From: Lacinutrix venerupis
GTDB lineage: Bacteria; Bacteroidota; Bacteroidia; Flavobacteriales; Flavobacteriaceae
Assembly: GCF_003663945.1 (NCBI RefSeq)
Contig: NZ_RCCH01000002.1
Coordinates: forward strand, 312,612 to 376,611
DNA length: 64,000 nt
Direction of reading: 5' to 3'
Under the pieces are notes generated by a model that worked only from the letters and a program-made list of their open reading frames with translations, was not told where the DNA came from and did no database searches. This document shows positions 51,446 to 60,735 of the stretch, one piece after another (the stretch's first letter is position 1; each line of letters starts with the position of its first letter). Both the position numbers and the translations under genes were made by a program.

Positions 51446-51836
51446 AGTTACTTTTGAATATGCAATTATTAGGCTAGTTCCTAAGGTTGAACGTGAGGAG
51501 TTTTTTAATATTGGTGTTATTTTATTTTCTAAGCGCAAAAAATTTTTAGATGCAAAATTTAAAATTAATGAAGCTAAATTAAATGCTTACTCCTGCAATT
51601 TAGATTTAGAAGCGCTAAATAGCTATTTACATTCATGGAAATTAATTAGCGACGGAAACGAATCTGCTGGTATTATTGGACAATTTGAATTATCAGATAG
51701 ATTTAGATGGCTTGCAGCTACAAGAAGTACTGTTATACAGAGTTCTAAAACACATTCTGGATTAACCGAAAATCCTGAAAAAGAGCTTGAAGATATATTT
51801 AAGAAATATGTACTATGTGAAGATAGTGATAGTTAA
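51435..51836 (+). CDS. DUF3037 domain protein
   Basis: 133 aa. The N-terminus FEYAIIRLVPKVEREEFFN and GVILFSKRKKFLDAKF are the DUF3037 hallmark, with RFRWLAATRSTVIQSSKTH and an acidic C-terminal LEDIFKKYVL. No catalytic motif. Overlap of 11 nt with the HipA-like kinase gene implies coupled translation and a joint function, perhaps a binding partner or regulator of the kinase (inference). A terminator follows. Confidence 0.88.
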   Translation: MQDKVTFEYAIIRLVPKVEREEFFNIGVILFSKRKKFLDAKFKINEAKLNAYSCNLDLEALNSYLHSWKLISDGNESAGIIGQFELSDRFRWLAATRSTVIQSSKTHSGLTENPEKELEDIFKKYVLCEDSDS

Positions 51837-51842
51837 TATTTA

Positions 51843-51873
51843 AAAAAGCCTCTTCGTTTTAAAGAGGCTTTTA
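51843..51873. terminator. Bidirectional terminator
   Basis: AAAAGCCTCTT and AAGAGGCTTTT around a CGTTTT loop, with A and T runs on both sides; it serves the DUF3037 gene (+) and the subtilase gene (-). Confidence 0.85.
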
Positions 51874-51897
51874 ATTTTAATTAATAAAAATAAATTT

Positions 51898-53409
51898 TTA
51901 CTGTACCGCTTGTAAAGCATCTATATTTCCATAACCAAAACTTGAGTTTTTATTAGGATAAAATTCTGCAGATTGCTTAAGTTTATTTAATACTTGCGTT
52001 CTGCTCCAACTTGGGTGTCTTGCCCACACTAAAGCTGCAATTCCTGCCGTAGTTGCAGTTGCTACAGATGAGCCTCCTGTATAACGTCTTTGGTTATTAT
52101 AAAAACCTAAAACTGGTGGTGCTTTACTTGTATTATTATTACCTTCCATTATTATTGTAAAGTCTATTTTACTTCCGCTATGGCATACTTCACACCTTTC
52201 GTAATTTGGTCCATCGTCTACTCCTGTAACAGCAACAGTTTCACTCATACTTGCCGGAAAAATAACACCATAACCATTAGTAAAACTTGTAGAAGTTCCT
52301 CCTGCTGCAAATATTAATTTACCTTTACTATATGCATATTTTACAGCATCTTTTATATTACCAATAGACCAAACGTAACCAATAGACATTGAAATAATTT
52401 TTACATCGCTTCGGTTTGCAAGTTCTGTTAATGCTTGAGACACACCTTTACGTTCATGATAATCATTAAGTAAAACATCTTCTGTAGCTCTATAAGCAAC
52501 TAAATTAGCATTATAAGCCACACCAACTGGCATACCATTATCGTTACGTGGTGCCGCCATTGTAGAAGCCATTGCTGTGCCATGACCACATTTGTCGTGA
52601 GGACCATCATAATTATTAGACCACCACCAATTAGAGTCTATAAAAGTTCCATATTTTTGAACAAACCTAGAATTTGTAGAATAACCATCTTTAAATCCAT
52701 TACCGTTTAAAAGAGATTGAGATTGAGATACTCCTGTATCTATTAAACCAATAGTTATACCACTACCAGTACTATAATTCCAGGCCTGTGGTATGTTATG
52801 CTCACTAAAATGCCAAGATACTTGTGCATTATTTGGGTTTACAGTTGTATAATGCGAACTACTTATAGATTCTCCATTTTTACTACACCCAGAACTAGAG
52901 CGCATAGTGTTTTCTGTACCATAGTGGTTATAGCCATTAGGTTCTAAGTAACGAATACCTTCACTCTTTCTAAGTGCTTTTACGGTTTCAATATTTTCTA
53001 CTTTAACATCTACTACATTAATAATTTCATGCTCAACTACATTTTCTCTATTTCGCTTATAGTTTTCTTGAGTTTCTACGAGCCTTAAAATATTATCTTT
53101 TGTTTTTAAAAGTTCTTGAGATCGGTTTTCACTATAACTTTCATTTTCATTTCCATAACCTATAGTTAAAATATTATTTCCATGAACTATTGCACTCCAT
53201 AAAAAATGGTCAGATTCATTATTCCAATTAAATTCTTCTCCACTATTGATTTGAGATTCAATTTCAGCGTTAATTTGCTGAATAGTTAGTGGCTTAGATT
53301 GATCTACAACTTGTTGTTTTTCTTCTTCAAAATCACTTATAGCATCCTTTGTACAGGATGTCATGATAATGGATGCTGCTAAAAATAGTTTGAGATAATT
53401 AAATTTCAT
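51898..53409 (-). CDS. S8 (subtilisin) family serine protease, lipoprotein
   Basis: 503 aa. Lipobox IMTSC (Cys19). A propeptide-like region of about 150 residues precedes the catalytic domain with the triad Asp in TIGLIDTGVSQSQ, His in DKCGHGTAMAST and Ser in YTGGSSVATATTAG; oxyanion Asn lies in AAGGTSTSFTNG or nearby. Likely surface-exposed proteolysis of external protein. Single-gene unit, convergent with the DUF3037 gene. No T9SS domain, so the lipid anchor is its export fate. Confidence 0.93.
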   Translation of the reverse strand: MKFNYLKLFLAASIIMTSCTKDAISDFEEEKQQVVDQSKPLTIQQINAEIESQINSGEEFNWNNESDHFLWSAIVHGNNILTIGYGNENESYSENRSQELLKTKDNILRLVETQENYKRNRENVVEHEIINVVDVKVENIETVKALRKSEGIRYLEPNGYNHYGTENTMRSSSGCSKNGESISSSHYTTVNPNNAQVSWHFSEHNIPQAWNYSTGSGITIGLIDTGVSQSQSLLNGNGFKDGYSTNSRFVQKYGTFIDSNWWWSNNYDGPHDKCGHGTAMASTMAAPRNDNGMPVGVAYNANLVAYRATEDVLLNDYHERKGVSQALTELANRSDVKIISMSIGYVWSIGNIKDAVKYAYSKGKLIFAAGGTSTSFTNGYGVIFPASMSETVAVTGVDDGPNYERCEVCHSGSKIDFTIIMEGNNNTSKAPPVLGFYNNQRRYTGGSSVATATTAGIAALVWARHPSWSRTQVLNKLKQSAEFYPNKNSSFGYGNIDALQAVQ

Positions 53410-53513
53410 TTAATATATTTTTAATGGGTTAGATTTTAAATATATTAAATATTTCACATTTTTTTAACTTTTAAAATATGAAATTTCAAAAAAAACAATA
53501 TCAAAAAAGCGAA

Positions 53514-53801
53514 TTACATTTTTCTACTAATAGAGCCGGTAAAATCTTCGAAGTCATCTTTTACCTTTTTTAATTCATCTTCTACATCTTTAGTGATGCT
53601 TGTATCTATTCCTTGCTGCTCTGCAGTTTTCGTTATTTCACTTTTAATATCGTTACTTGCGTCTTTAAGCATACGCATGCCTTTACCAAGGCCGCGAGCA
53701 ATTTCTGGGATGTTTTTAGCACCAAAAATCATAACTACTGCTAGTATAATTAATATAGCCTCTTGACCTCCAATGAATAAAAATGTTGCTAATTGTATCA
53801 C
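53514..53801 (-). CDS. tatA: Sec-independent translocase protein TatA
   Basis: 95 aa from a GTG start at 53801. A short N-terminal helix (EAILIILAVVMIFGAKNIPE), the FGxxxxP hinge and an amphipathic helix (ARGLGKGMRMLKDASNDIK) are the TatA signature, then an acidic tail. TatA forms the pore of the twin-arginine export system; the TAT-type precursor at 13811 is a possible client. Its -7 box ends 4 nt before the GTG, so the mRNA may be leaderless. Confidence 0.93.
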   Translation of the reverse strand: MIQLATFLFIGGQEAILIILAVVMIFGAKNIPEIARGLGKGMRMLKDASNDIKSEITKTAEQQGIDTSITKDVEDELKKVKDDFEDFTGSISRKM

Positions 53802-53805
53802 GCTA

Positions 53806-53813
53806 CAAATATA
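53806..53813 (-). promoter_or_regulatory. Putative -7 box of tatA
   Basis: TATATTTG on the minus strand matches TAnnTTTG exactly and ends 4 nt before the GTG start at 53801. No -33 box at the expected distance. Confidence 0.5.
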
Positions 53814-53847
53814 GTAAGTTGTTTTTTGTTTAAAACATTTTCAAAGT

Positions 53848-53887
53848 TAAAAAAGCCTTTCAAATTTATATTTTGAAAGGCTTTTTT
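53848..53887 (-). terminator. Terminator of ppa
   Basis: AGCCTTTCAAA and TTTGAAAGGCT form a strong stem; the minus strand continues with a T run. It lies 20 nt past the ppa stop. Confidence 0.88.
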
Positions 53888-53907
53888 TATAAAATTATCT
53901 ACAATCA

Positions 53908-54435
53908 TTAAATTGCAAAATCATTTGTTTTTTTATGATCACTGTTTTCGTAACGGTCGATACAATCGTTTATTATTTCGTAAGCTTCTTTTGCATCTCC
54001 CCAACGACCTACATTAACTTTCTTTTTTTCTAAATCTTTATAAACTTCAAAAAAGTGAGTGATTTCATGAATACGGTGTTGGTTTATGTCTTCCAAATCT
54101 TTTTTTGAATTCCAAATTGGATCTGAAATAGGAACACAAACAATTTTTTCATCCGGTCCTTTTTCATCTGCCATATGAAATACTCCAATAGGTTTAACCT
54201 CAACAACACATAATGGAATTGTTGGCTCATGACCTAAAACTAAAACATCTAAAGGATCTCCATCTAATGCTAAAGTTTCTGGAAAAAAACCGTAGTCTCC
54301 AGGATACATCATAGATGAAAACAACATACGATCGAAACGAATTTTCTTTAATTCGAAATCATATTCGTATTTGTTTCTACTTCCTTTAGGTATTTCAATT
54401 AAAGCATCGAAAGTTAAATTTCCTTTTGCACTCAT
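53908..54435 (-). CDS. ppa: Inorganic pyrophosphatase
   Basis: 175 aa, standard family I size. Catalytic residues: EIPKGSRNKYEYD, MMYPGDYGFFPET, DGDPLDVLVLGHEP and DEKIVCVP. Splits pyrophosphate to phosphate and drives biosynthetic reactions. It has a consensus promoter (54523-54553) with an approximately 80-nt leader and its own terminator. Confidence 0.97.
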   Translation of the reverse strand: MSAKGNLTFDALIEIPKGSRNKYEYDFELKKIRFDRMLFSSMMYPGDYGFFPETLALDGDPLDVLVLGHEPTIPLCVVEVKPIGVFHMADEKGPDEKIVCVPISDPIWNSKKDLEDINQHRIHEITHFFEVYKDLEKKKVNVGRWGDAKEAYEIINDCIDRYENSDHKKTNDFAI

Positions 54436-54522
54436 AAATATTATATTTTATCTCCTAAATTCGTTATTAGAAAAAAGGAATTATTAATTTTTTTATTTTA
54501 AAACATGTGTTTTTTAGGGCTG

Positions 54523-54553
54523 CAAAAGTACAAGATTATTTAGCTTATTACAA
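54523..54553 (-). promoter_or_regulatory. Promoter of ppa
   Basis: On the minus strand TTG (54551-54553), a 20-nt spacer and TACTTTTG (54523-54530), an exact Bacteroidetes consensus. It is the best-matched housekeeping promoter in the window, together with that of rpsU. Confidence 0.72.
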
Positions 54554-54601
54554 GTAAAAAGTATTTTGATAACATTTTAGCTTTAAATGATAACTTTAAG
54601 T

Positions 54602-55234
54602 TTAATTAACTTTATACTTAATTGGCAAGTGTACTACTTTTTTTGTTTCATAAAACTCTTCAGAGTAAAAGTCTGAGATGTTATAAATTGTAGTTGTTTT
54701 ATAATCTTTTAACTCTTCAGATAAATCTCCACCTTTTAGATATAAAATACCATTTTTTAATTCGTGATTTTGCTGTTTTGCAATTTTACCTTTTACCCAA
54801 TGAACAAAAGTTGGCATAGCAGCTACTGCTCTACTTATAATAAAATCGTAAGTATCATTAATCTCTTCTACTCTGGTATGTGTTGTTTTAACATTTTCAA
54901 GACCTAAGCCTTCTACAACCTCATTAACTACTTTTAATTTTTTAGCGATACTATCTACTAAATGAAATGAACATTCCGGATACAATATTGCCAATGGTAT
55001 TCCTGGAAATCCACCTCCTGTACCAACATCCATTATTTTTGTACCATCTTTAAATTCTATAACCTTTGCTATTGCTAAAGAATGTAACACATGACGTAAA
55101 TACAACTCGTCTATGTCTTTTCTAGAAACAACATTAATTTTAAGATTCCAATCTTGATACAAAGCCTCAAGCTTAGTGAATTTATCAATTTGATCTACGG
55201 TTAAATTTGGGAAGTATTTTAATATAAGCTCCAT
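54602..55234 (-). CDS. rsmG: 16S rRNA (guanine-527 N7) methyltransferase
   Basis: 210 aa. SAM motif VGTGGGFPGIPLAIL, then SFHLVDSIAKKLKVVNEV and the catalytic ISRAVAAMPTFVHW. Methylates G527 in the 530 loop of 16S rRNA; loss gives low-level streptomycin resistance. N-terminal FPNLTVDQIDKF and LYLRHVLHSLAIAK are typical. A TATTTTTG box at 55252-55259 serves as its -7 element. Confidence 0.95.
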   Translation of the reverse strand: MELILKYFPNLTVDQIDKFTKLEALYQDWNLKINVVSRKDIDELYLRHVLHSLAIAKVIEFKDGTKIMDVGTGGGFPGIPLAILYPECSFHLVDSIAKKLKVVNEVVEGLGLENVKTTHTRVEEINDTYDFIISRAVAAMPTFVHWVKGKIAKQQNHELKNGILYLKGGDLSEELKDYKTTTIYNISDFYSEEFYETKKVVHLPIKYKVN

Positions 55235-55251
55235 AAGTTTTAAATATTATG

Positions 55252-55259
55252 CAAAAATA
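55252..55259 (-). promoter_or_regulatory. Putative -7 box of rsmG
   Basis: TATTTTTG on the minus strand, 17 nt before the rsmG ATG. It lies in the 147-nt divergent region shared with the desaturase gene. Confidence 0.5.
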
Positions 55260-55318
55260 GAAATTAATCTTGGCACATTTTTATGAAATTCACTATTACT
55301 TGGCAAGCAATTATTAAT

Positions 55319-55326
55319 TATCTTTG
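55319..55326 (+). promoter_or_regulatory. Putative -7 box of the desaturase gene
   Basis: TATCTTTG matches TAnnTTTG exactly; a TTG at 55300-55302 lies 16 nt upstream, slightly short of the usual spacing. Its position supports the ATG at 55382 over the upstream in-frame ATG at 55283. Confidence 0.5.
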
Positions 55327-55381
55327 CGCATTAAATACGAATGGCACATTTAATGTACATGTTCTATTCAAAAATATAATT

Positions 55382-56476
55382 ATGACAAAGCAAACAATAA
55401 CTTTTTCAAGAAAAGATTCTGCTAAGTTTTTTAAAACACTAAACAAACGTGTTAATAATTACTTTAAAGAGAATGATATTAAAAAAACTGGAAATTGGAA
55501 ATTATATACTAAAGCCATTATAATGTTTACTCTATTATTAGGACCTTTAGTTCTTTTATTAACTGTAAATTTACCTGTGTGGTTACAAATAATATCAATG
55601 ATAGTGATTGGTATAGGTATTGCTGGAGTTGGAATGAATGTTATGCATGATGCTAATCATGGTTCGTTTTCTAGTAAAAAATGGGTTAATAGATTAATGG
55701 GTAGCAGTATACATATTTTAGCTGGTAACGATTATAATTGGAAGGTTCAACACAATGTTTTGCATCATACTTATACAAATATTGAAGGCCATGATGAAGA
55801 TATAGATGCCGGTAGAATTATTCGTTTTTCTAAACATTCTCCTTGGTTAAAAATTCATAAGTACCAAAAATACTATGCCTTTTTCTTATATGGATTCTTA
55901 ACTGTAAATTGGGCAATTACTACAGATTTTAAACAAACTTATGTGTATTTAAAAAGAAAATTATCTTATGGTAAATTTCCTAAACCAGCTACACAATGGA
56001 CTAAACTTATAATTGGTAAAATTTTATACTATTCTATTTGGGTTGTTTTACCTTTATCTCTAGGGTATACTTGGTGGCAAGTTTTAATTGGCTTTTTAAT
56101 TATGCATTATACTGCAGGAATTATTTTAAGTGTTATTTTTCAATTAGCACATGTAATGCCTAATACAGATATGCCTATTCCAGACGAGTCTGGAAATATG
56201 AAAAATACATGGGCAATACATCAATTATTTACAACCTCTAATTTTTCACCAAAAAGTTGGTTAGTAGAATTTTACACAGGTGGTTTAAATAGACAAGTAG
56301 AGCATCACTTATTTGCTCATATTAGCCATGTTCACTACAAAAATATAGCAAAAATTGTTAAAGAAACAGCTCAAGAGTTTAGCTTACCTTATAATGAGTA
56401 TAATACTATTTGGAAAGCCATTGCAGAGCATTACCACCAATTAAAAGTATTAGGCCAAAAACCTAGTTTAGCTTAA
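55382..56476 (+). CDS. Fatty acid desaturase
   Basis: 364 aa from ATG 55382. The three histidine boxes of membrane desaturases are present: HDANH, HNVLHHTYTN and QVEHHLFAH, with hydrophobic segments between them. The QxxHH third box places it with acyl-lipid or front-end-like desaturases rather than with plain delta-9 acyl-CoA enzymes; regiospecificity is unknown. It inserts a cis double bond using O2 and an electron donor, probably adjusting membrane fluidity. The following aminotransferase gene starts 34 nt later. Confidence 0.92.
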   Translation: MTKQTITFSRKDSAKFFKTLNKRVNNYFKENDIKKTGNWKLYTKAIIMFTLLLGPLVLLLTVNLPVWLQIISMIVIGIGIAGVGMNVMHDANHGSFSSKKWVNRLMGSSIHILAGNDYNWKVQHNVLHHTYTNIEGHDEDIDAGRIIRFSKHSPWLKIHKYQKYYAFFLYGFLTVNWAITTDFKQTYVYLKRKLSYGKFPKPATQWTKLIIGKILYYSIWVVLPLSLGYTWWQVLIGFLIMHYTAGIILSVIFQLAHVMPNTDMPIPDESGNMKNTWAIHQLFTTSNFSPKSWLVEFYTGGLNRQVEHHLFAHISHVHYKNIAKIVKETAQEFSLPYNEYNTIWKAIAEHYHQLKVLGQKPSLA

Positions 56477-56510
56477 TAATAATTATTTGTACAACATAAC
56501 ATCTTTATAA

Positions 56511-57698
56511 ATGAACCAACTTTCAGACAGAATAAATAATATGTCTACATCTGCCACTTTAGCTATGGCAGCAAAAGCAAGAGAACTTAGAGCAGAAGGC
56601 AAAGATATTATAGGATTAAGTTTAGGCGAACCAGACTTTAATACTCCAGATTTTATTAAAGATGCTGCAATACAAGCTATAAACGATAATTACAACTCTT
56701 ACTCACCTGTAGATGGTTATGTAGACTTAAAAGAAGCTGTAATTACAAAATTTAAGCGTGATAATAATTTAACATATACGCTACCGCAAATAGTAGTTTC
56801 TACTGGTGCAAAACAATCTTTATACAACATTGCACAAGTAACGATTAACGATGGAGACGAGGTTATTTTACCTTGTCCATATTGGGTAAGCTATAGCGAT
56901 ATTGTTAAAGTTGCAGGAGGAGTTCCTGTTGAAGTAAAAACATCTATAGATACAGATTTTAAAATGACCGCCTCTCAATTAGAAGCTGCCATTACACCAA
57001 AAACAAAAATGCTATGGTTTAGCTCTCCTTGTAACCCAAGTGGATCTTTATATAGTAAAGAAGAACTAGAATCTTTAGCTGTTGTTTTAAAAAAACACCC
57101 TAATATTTACGTTGTTTCGGATGAAATCTACGAACACATAAACTATACAAGAAAACCGCACGCAAGTATGGCTGGAATAGACGGTATGTTTAATAATACC
57201 ATTACTGTAAACGGTGTTTCTAAAGCATTTGCTATGACTGGTTGGAGAGTTGGTTTTATTGGCGCTCCAGATTGGATTGCTCGTGCATGTAACAAAATGC
57301 AAGGTCAAGTAACTAGTGGAACAAATTGTATTGCTCAACGCGCAGTTATTACAGCTTTAAACGCAGAACCAAGTGTTGTAAAATATATGATTGACGAGTT
57401 TAAAACGCGTCGTGATATGGTTTTAAATTTACTAGCAGATATAGAAGGTTTTAATACCAATACACCAGAAGGTGCATTTTATGTGTTTCCAAATATTTCT
57501 TATTTCTTCGGAAAAACTTTACGCGGAAAAACTATAAATAACGCTACAGACTTCTCGTTATATTTATTAGAAGAAGCTCTTGTTGCTACTGTAACTGGTG
57601 AAGCATTTGGAAATCCAGACTGTATTAGAATAAGCTATGCTGCATCTCAAGAGCAAATTAAAGAAGCTATAAAAAGAATTAAAGCTGCTTTAGCTTAG
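56511..57698 (+). CDS. PLP-dependent aminotransferase (aspartate aminotransferase type)
   Basis: 395 aa class I aminotransferase. Motifs: GLSLGEPDFNTPDFI, TGAKQSLYNIAQV, SPCNPSGSLYS, the aspartate of YVVSDEIYEHI, PLP lysine in NGVSKAFAMTGWRVGF and the C-terminal Arg in DCIRISYAAS. The N-terminus MNQLSDRINNMSTSATLAM is that of the bacterial aspartate/prephenate aminotransferase group (Igamma). A bidirectional terminator follows. Confidence 0.93.
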   Translation: MNQLSDRINNMSTSATLAMAAKARELRAEGKDIIGLSLGEPDFNTPDFIKDAAIQAINDNYNSYSPVDGYVDLKEAVITKFKRDNNLTYTLPQIVVSTGAKQSLYNIAQVTINDGDEVILPCPYWVSYSDIVKVAGGVPVEVKTSIDTDFKMTASQLEAAITPKTKMLWFSSPCNPSGSLYSKEELESLAVVLKKHPNIYVVSDEIYEHINYTRKPHASMAGIDGMFNNTITVNGVSKAFAMTGWRVGFIGAPDWIARACNKMQGQVTSGTNCIAQRAVITALNAEPSVVKYMIDEFKTRRDMVLNLLADIEGFNTNTPEGAFYVFPNISYFFGKTLRGKTINNATDFSLYLLEEALVATVTGEAFGNPDCIRISYAASQEQIKEAIKRIKAALA

Positions 57699-57722
57699 TA
57701 AGCATCGAATTATATTAAAATG

Positions 57723-57757
57723 AAAAAGCCTCTAAATTACTTTAGAGGCTTTTTTTA
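57723..57757. terminator. Bidirectional terminator
   Basis: A 14-bp stem, AAAAAGCCTCTAAA with TTTAGAGGCTTTTT, loop TTAC. It separates the aminotransferase gene (+) from trkH (-). Confidence 0.9.
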
Positions 57758-57776
57758 TAATATATTTTTAAAAACA

Positions 57777-59282
57777 CTATCTATTTCTCCAGAAAAACGG
57801 CGTTAATAAAATAAGTACTGTAAATAGCTCTAAACGCCCAATAAGCATTAAAAATGAAGACCACCACTTTCCTATTGGAGGTAATGCTGCATAATTATTT
57901 ACAGGTCCAAAATCGCCTAAAGCCGGTCCTACATTCCCTAAACTTGAAGCCGCTAAACCTATTGCAGATTCAAAATCAATTTTCATCATTGCAAAACCTA
58001 AAGTTCCAACAATAAAAGCTAAAAGATAAAGAATAAAAAAGCCAAGAATATTAAATACAATATCACCAGAAACAGAACGCTTATTATAACGAACAGGTAA
58101 TATTGCGTTAGGATGTAAAGCTCGTTTAAATTCTAAAAACCCATTTTTAATTGTTATTAAATGCCTTACCACTTTTATACCTCCAGATGTACTACCTGCA
58201 GAACCTCCTAAAAACATCATACCAAAAAAGAACACTGTTAAAAAAGGAGTCCATAATGTATAATCTGCTGTTACAAAACCTGTTGTTGTTACAATAGCTA
58301 AAACTTGAAACAAACTATGCCTAAATGCACTCTCTCCTGCTCCTAATGTTTGCGGATGCTCTATTGAAGAAAGACTCAAATCTGCATTAAAATAAATTAA
58401 AACAGCAGCAACAATTGTAAATATCGTAATAAACTTAAAGTAAAGTTTAAACTCTTCGTCTTGCACTACTTTAGATACTTTACCTTTAAAAATAAAGTAA
58501 CTTAATACAAAATTTGTTCCTGCTAAAAACATAAATACAATAATAATATACTGTATTAATGGATTATCGTTCCAATAAGCAACACTAGCATTTTTTGTAG
58601 AAAATCCTCCAGTAGAAAGCGTACTCATAGAATGATTTATAGCATCAAAAAAAGACATACCCGCTACTTTTAACAAAATAGTTTCGGCTGCAGTATATCC
58701 AAAATATATTAACCATAAACGTTTTGCTGTATCTGTAATTCTTGGATGTAATTTATCGGCACTAGGGCCAGGTGCTTCGGCAGCAAATAGCTGCATACCA
58801 CCAATACCCAACAAAGGTAAAATTGCTACTGCAAGAACAATAATTCCCATTCCACCAATCCAATGCGTTAAACTACGCCAGAATAAAATACCTTCTGGCA
58901 CCACTTCTATATCATTTAAAATAGATGCTCCAGTAGTAGTAAAGCCAGACATTGTTTCGAAAAAAGCATCGGTAAAACTAGGAATAGCGTCGGTAAAAAA
59001 ATAAGGAATAGCTCCAGACAATGCCATTACTATCCAACCAAAGGCTACAACAATATAACCTTCTCTCTTATTCATTTCCTTTTTATGGTTTCTAGTATAA
59101 ACCATAGCAAAAACACCAATAAGAACCGTTATTAATCCAGATAAAAAGAGCTCCAAAGTAACTCCATCCTTATAAATAAAACTTACCAGTGAAGAGATAA
59201 GCATAAAGCCTCCATTGAAAAGGAATAGCAATCCAAAAAAATGGAATATAATTTTATAATTGAGTTTTAGACTTTTAGGCAT
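57777..59282 (-). CDS. trkH: Trk-type potassium uptake protein, membrane subunit
   Basis: 501 aa with about ten membrane segments and four pore-loop motifs: TMSGFTTTGASIL, MSTLSTGGFST, IVTTTGFVTAD and LAASSLGNVGPALG. K+ passes through the glycine-bearing loops of the TrkH/KtrB fold. It works with the cytoplasmic TrkA encoded 5 nt upstream in the same transcript. Confidence 0.95.
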   Translation of the reverse strand: MPKSLKLNYKIIFHFFGLLFLFNGGFMLISSLVSFIYKDGVTLELFLSGLITVLIGVFAMVYTRNHKKEMNKREGYIVVAFGWIVMALSGAIPYFFTDAIPSFTDAFFETMSGFTTTGASILNDIEVVPEGILFWRSLTHWIGGMGIIVLAVAILPLLGIGGMQLFAAEAPGPSADKLHPRITDTAKRLWLIYFGYTAAETILLKVAGMSFFDAINHSMSTLSTGGFSTKNASVAYWNDNPLIQYIIIVFMFLAGTNFVLSYFIFKGKVSKVVQDEEFKLYFKFITIFTIVAAVLIYFNADLSLSSIEHPQTLGAGESAFRHSLFQVLAIVTTTGFVTADYTLWTPFLTVFFFGMMFLGGSAGSTSGGIKVVRHLITIKNGFLEFKRALHPNAILPVRYNKRSVSGDIVFNILGFFILYLLAFIVGTLGFAMMKIDFESAIGLAASSLGNVGPALGDFGPVNNYAALPPIGKWWSSFLMLIGRLELFTVLILLTPFFWRNR

Positions 59283-59287
59283 ATAGA

Positions 59288-60637
59288 TTATAAAAATAAT
59301 TTTTCAACCTCTTTTATAGATTTTGGTAAACAGCATACTACAATATAATCTCCTTCTTTAATTTTAAAATCTCCCAAAGCTATTAATCCTTTTCCATCTC
59401 TAATAACACCTCCAATAATAGCAGAACGAGGAAACTCTACATCTTTAATTTGTTGATTACAAATTTTAGATTCTCGTTTCACTCTAAATTCTAACAGCTC
59501 GGCATTCATGTTGTTAAGCTTAGTCATTGCAACAACTTCTCCTTTTCTTATGTATCTAAAAATATTATTAGCCGCCAATAATTTTTTATTTACCAAAGTA
59601 TCAATACCTATAGATTGAGACAACTCAAAATAGTCCATATTTTCAACTAAAGCAATAGTTTTTTCTACACCTTTAGATTTTGCAACAAGACAAGACATAA
59701 TATTGGTTTCAGAATTTCCTGTTACAGAAATAAAAGCATCCATATCGCCTATGTTTTCTTCTTCTAAAAGCTCAACGTTTCTTCCATCACCATTAATAAC
59801 TAAGACTTTTTCAAGTTCGTCTGCAAGATCAAAAGCACGGTCTTTATCTTTTTCTATAAGTTTAACATTAAAACTTTTTCCACATAAATCTCTGGCAGTT
59901 TTATATCCAATTTTACTACCTCCCAGAATCATAACATCTTTAATTGTACTGTTACTTTTTCCAGTCATTTTACACAACTCCTCTCCTCCTCCAGCACAAG
60001 TAATAAAAACAGCTGTATCTTCTTCTTTAAATTGTGTATCTCCTCTTGGAATTGTTGTATACTGTGTCCCAAAACGTTGAATTGCAATAGGCACAAAGTG
60101 AATTTCCGGAAAATATTGAGCTGCTTCTTTAACAGATTTACCTACAAAAGAAGCTGTTTTATCTAAGCTTAAACTTACCATTCTAAGAGCTCCTTCTTCA
60201 AACTCATAGCTTTCATTAAAAGCAGATTGACTTAATAGTAACTGAATTTCTGAGGCCGCAAGCGATTCTGGAGAAATAAGCTCATCTATACCTAAACGCG
60301 TAAATCCAACTTCGTCTTTATGCTTAATAAATTCGGTATTAGAAATACGTGCAATAGTACGTTTAGAACCTAATTGCTTAGCCAATACACATACTGTAAT
60401 ATTTGTAGTCTCGGAAGCCGTTACCGCAATTACAAGATCACTATTTTCAACTCTTGCTTCTTTTAATATACTAATAGAAGTTGCATCACCTTTTAAAACT
60501 TTTATATCTAAATGGGTATCTGCATACGACAAACTCGCTCTATCACTATCTATTAATGTGATTTCTTGGGATTCGTAGGATAATAATTTTGCTAAATGAA
60601 ATCCTACTTCACCAGCTCCTGCAATAATTATTTTCAT
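59288..60637 (-). CDS. trkA: Trk potassium transporter NAD-binding subunit
   Basis: 449 aa, with two TrkA-N (RCK) domains in tandem: first Rossmann motif IAGAGEVGFHLAKLL, second MILGGSKIGYKTARDL near residue 235, each followed by a TrkA-C domain. It binds NAD(H) or nucleotides and gates TrkH. An exact -7 box TACCTTTG (60662-60669) lies upstream, back to back with the promoter of the menaquinone methyltransferase. Confidence 0.96.
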   Translation of the reverse strand: MKIIIAGAGEVGFHLAKLLSYESQEITLIDSDRASLSYADTHLDIKVLKGDATSISILKEARVENSDLVIAVTASETTNITVCVLAKQLGSKRTIARISNTEFIKHKDEVGFTRLGIDELISPESLAASEIQLLLSQSAFNESYEFEEGALRMVSLSLDKTASFVGKSVKEAAQYFPEIHFVPIAIQRFGTQYTTIPRGDTQFKEEDTAVFITCAGGGEELCKMTGKSNSTIKDVMILGGSKIGYKTARDLCGKSFNVKLIEKDKDRAFDLADELEKVLVINGDGRNVELLEEENIGDMDAFISVTGNSETNIMSCLVAKSKGVEKTIALVENMDYFELSQSIGIDTLVNKKLLAANNIFRYIRKGEVVAMTKLNNMNAELLEFRVKRESKICNQQIKDVEFPRSAIIGGVIRDGKGLIALGDFKIKEGDYIVVCCLPKSIKEVEKLFL

Positions 60638-60661
60638 TATAATTTTATATCAAAGGGACGA

Positions 60662-60669
60662 CAAAGGTA
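60662..60669 (-). promoter_or_regulatory. Putative -7 box of trkAH
   Basis: TACCTTTG on the minus strand, exact match to TAnnTTTG, 24 nt before the trkA ATG. No -33 box at the expected spacing. Confidence 0.5.
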
Positions 60670-60713
60670 ATTAATTAATTGTTTTCATGTTTCTTAAAGG
60701 AAAAACATTGTAT

Positions 60714-60721
60714 TATCTTTG
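60714..60721 (+). promoter_or_regulatory. Putative -7 box of the ubiE transcript
   Basis: TATCTTTG, exact consensus, 14 nt before the TTG start at 60736. It supports that start, since longer frames would begin upstream of the transcript. Confidence 0.5.
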
Positions 60722-60735
60722 TAAAAAAATTGATT

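Noticed and set aside
50666-51836. Classical HipBA toxin-antitoxin module
   Set aside because: No HipB-like DNA-binding antitoxin is present and the kinase lacks the N-terminal HipA domain; DUF3037 is not an HTH protein.
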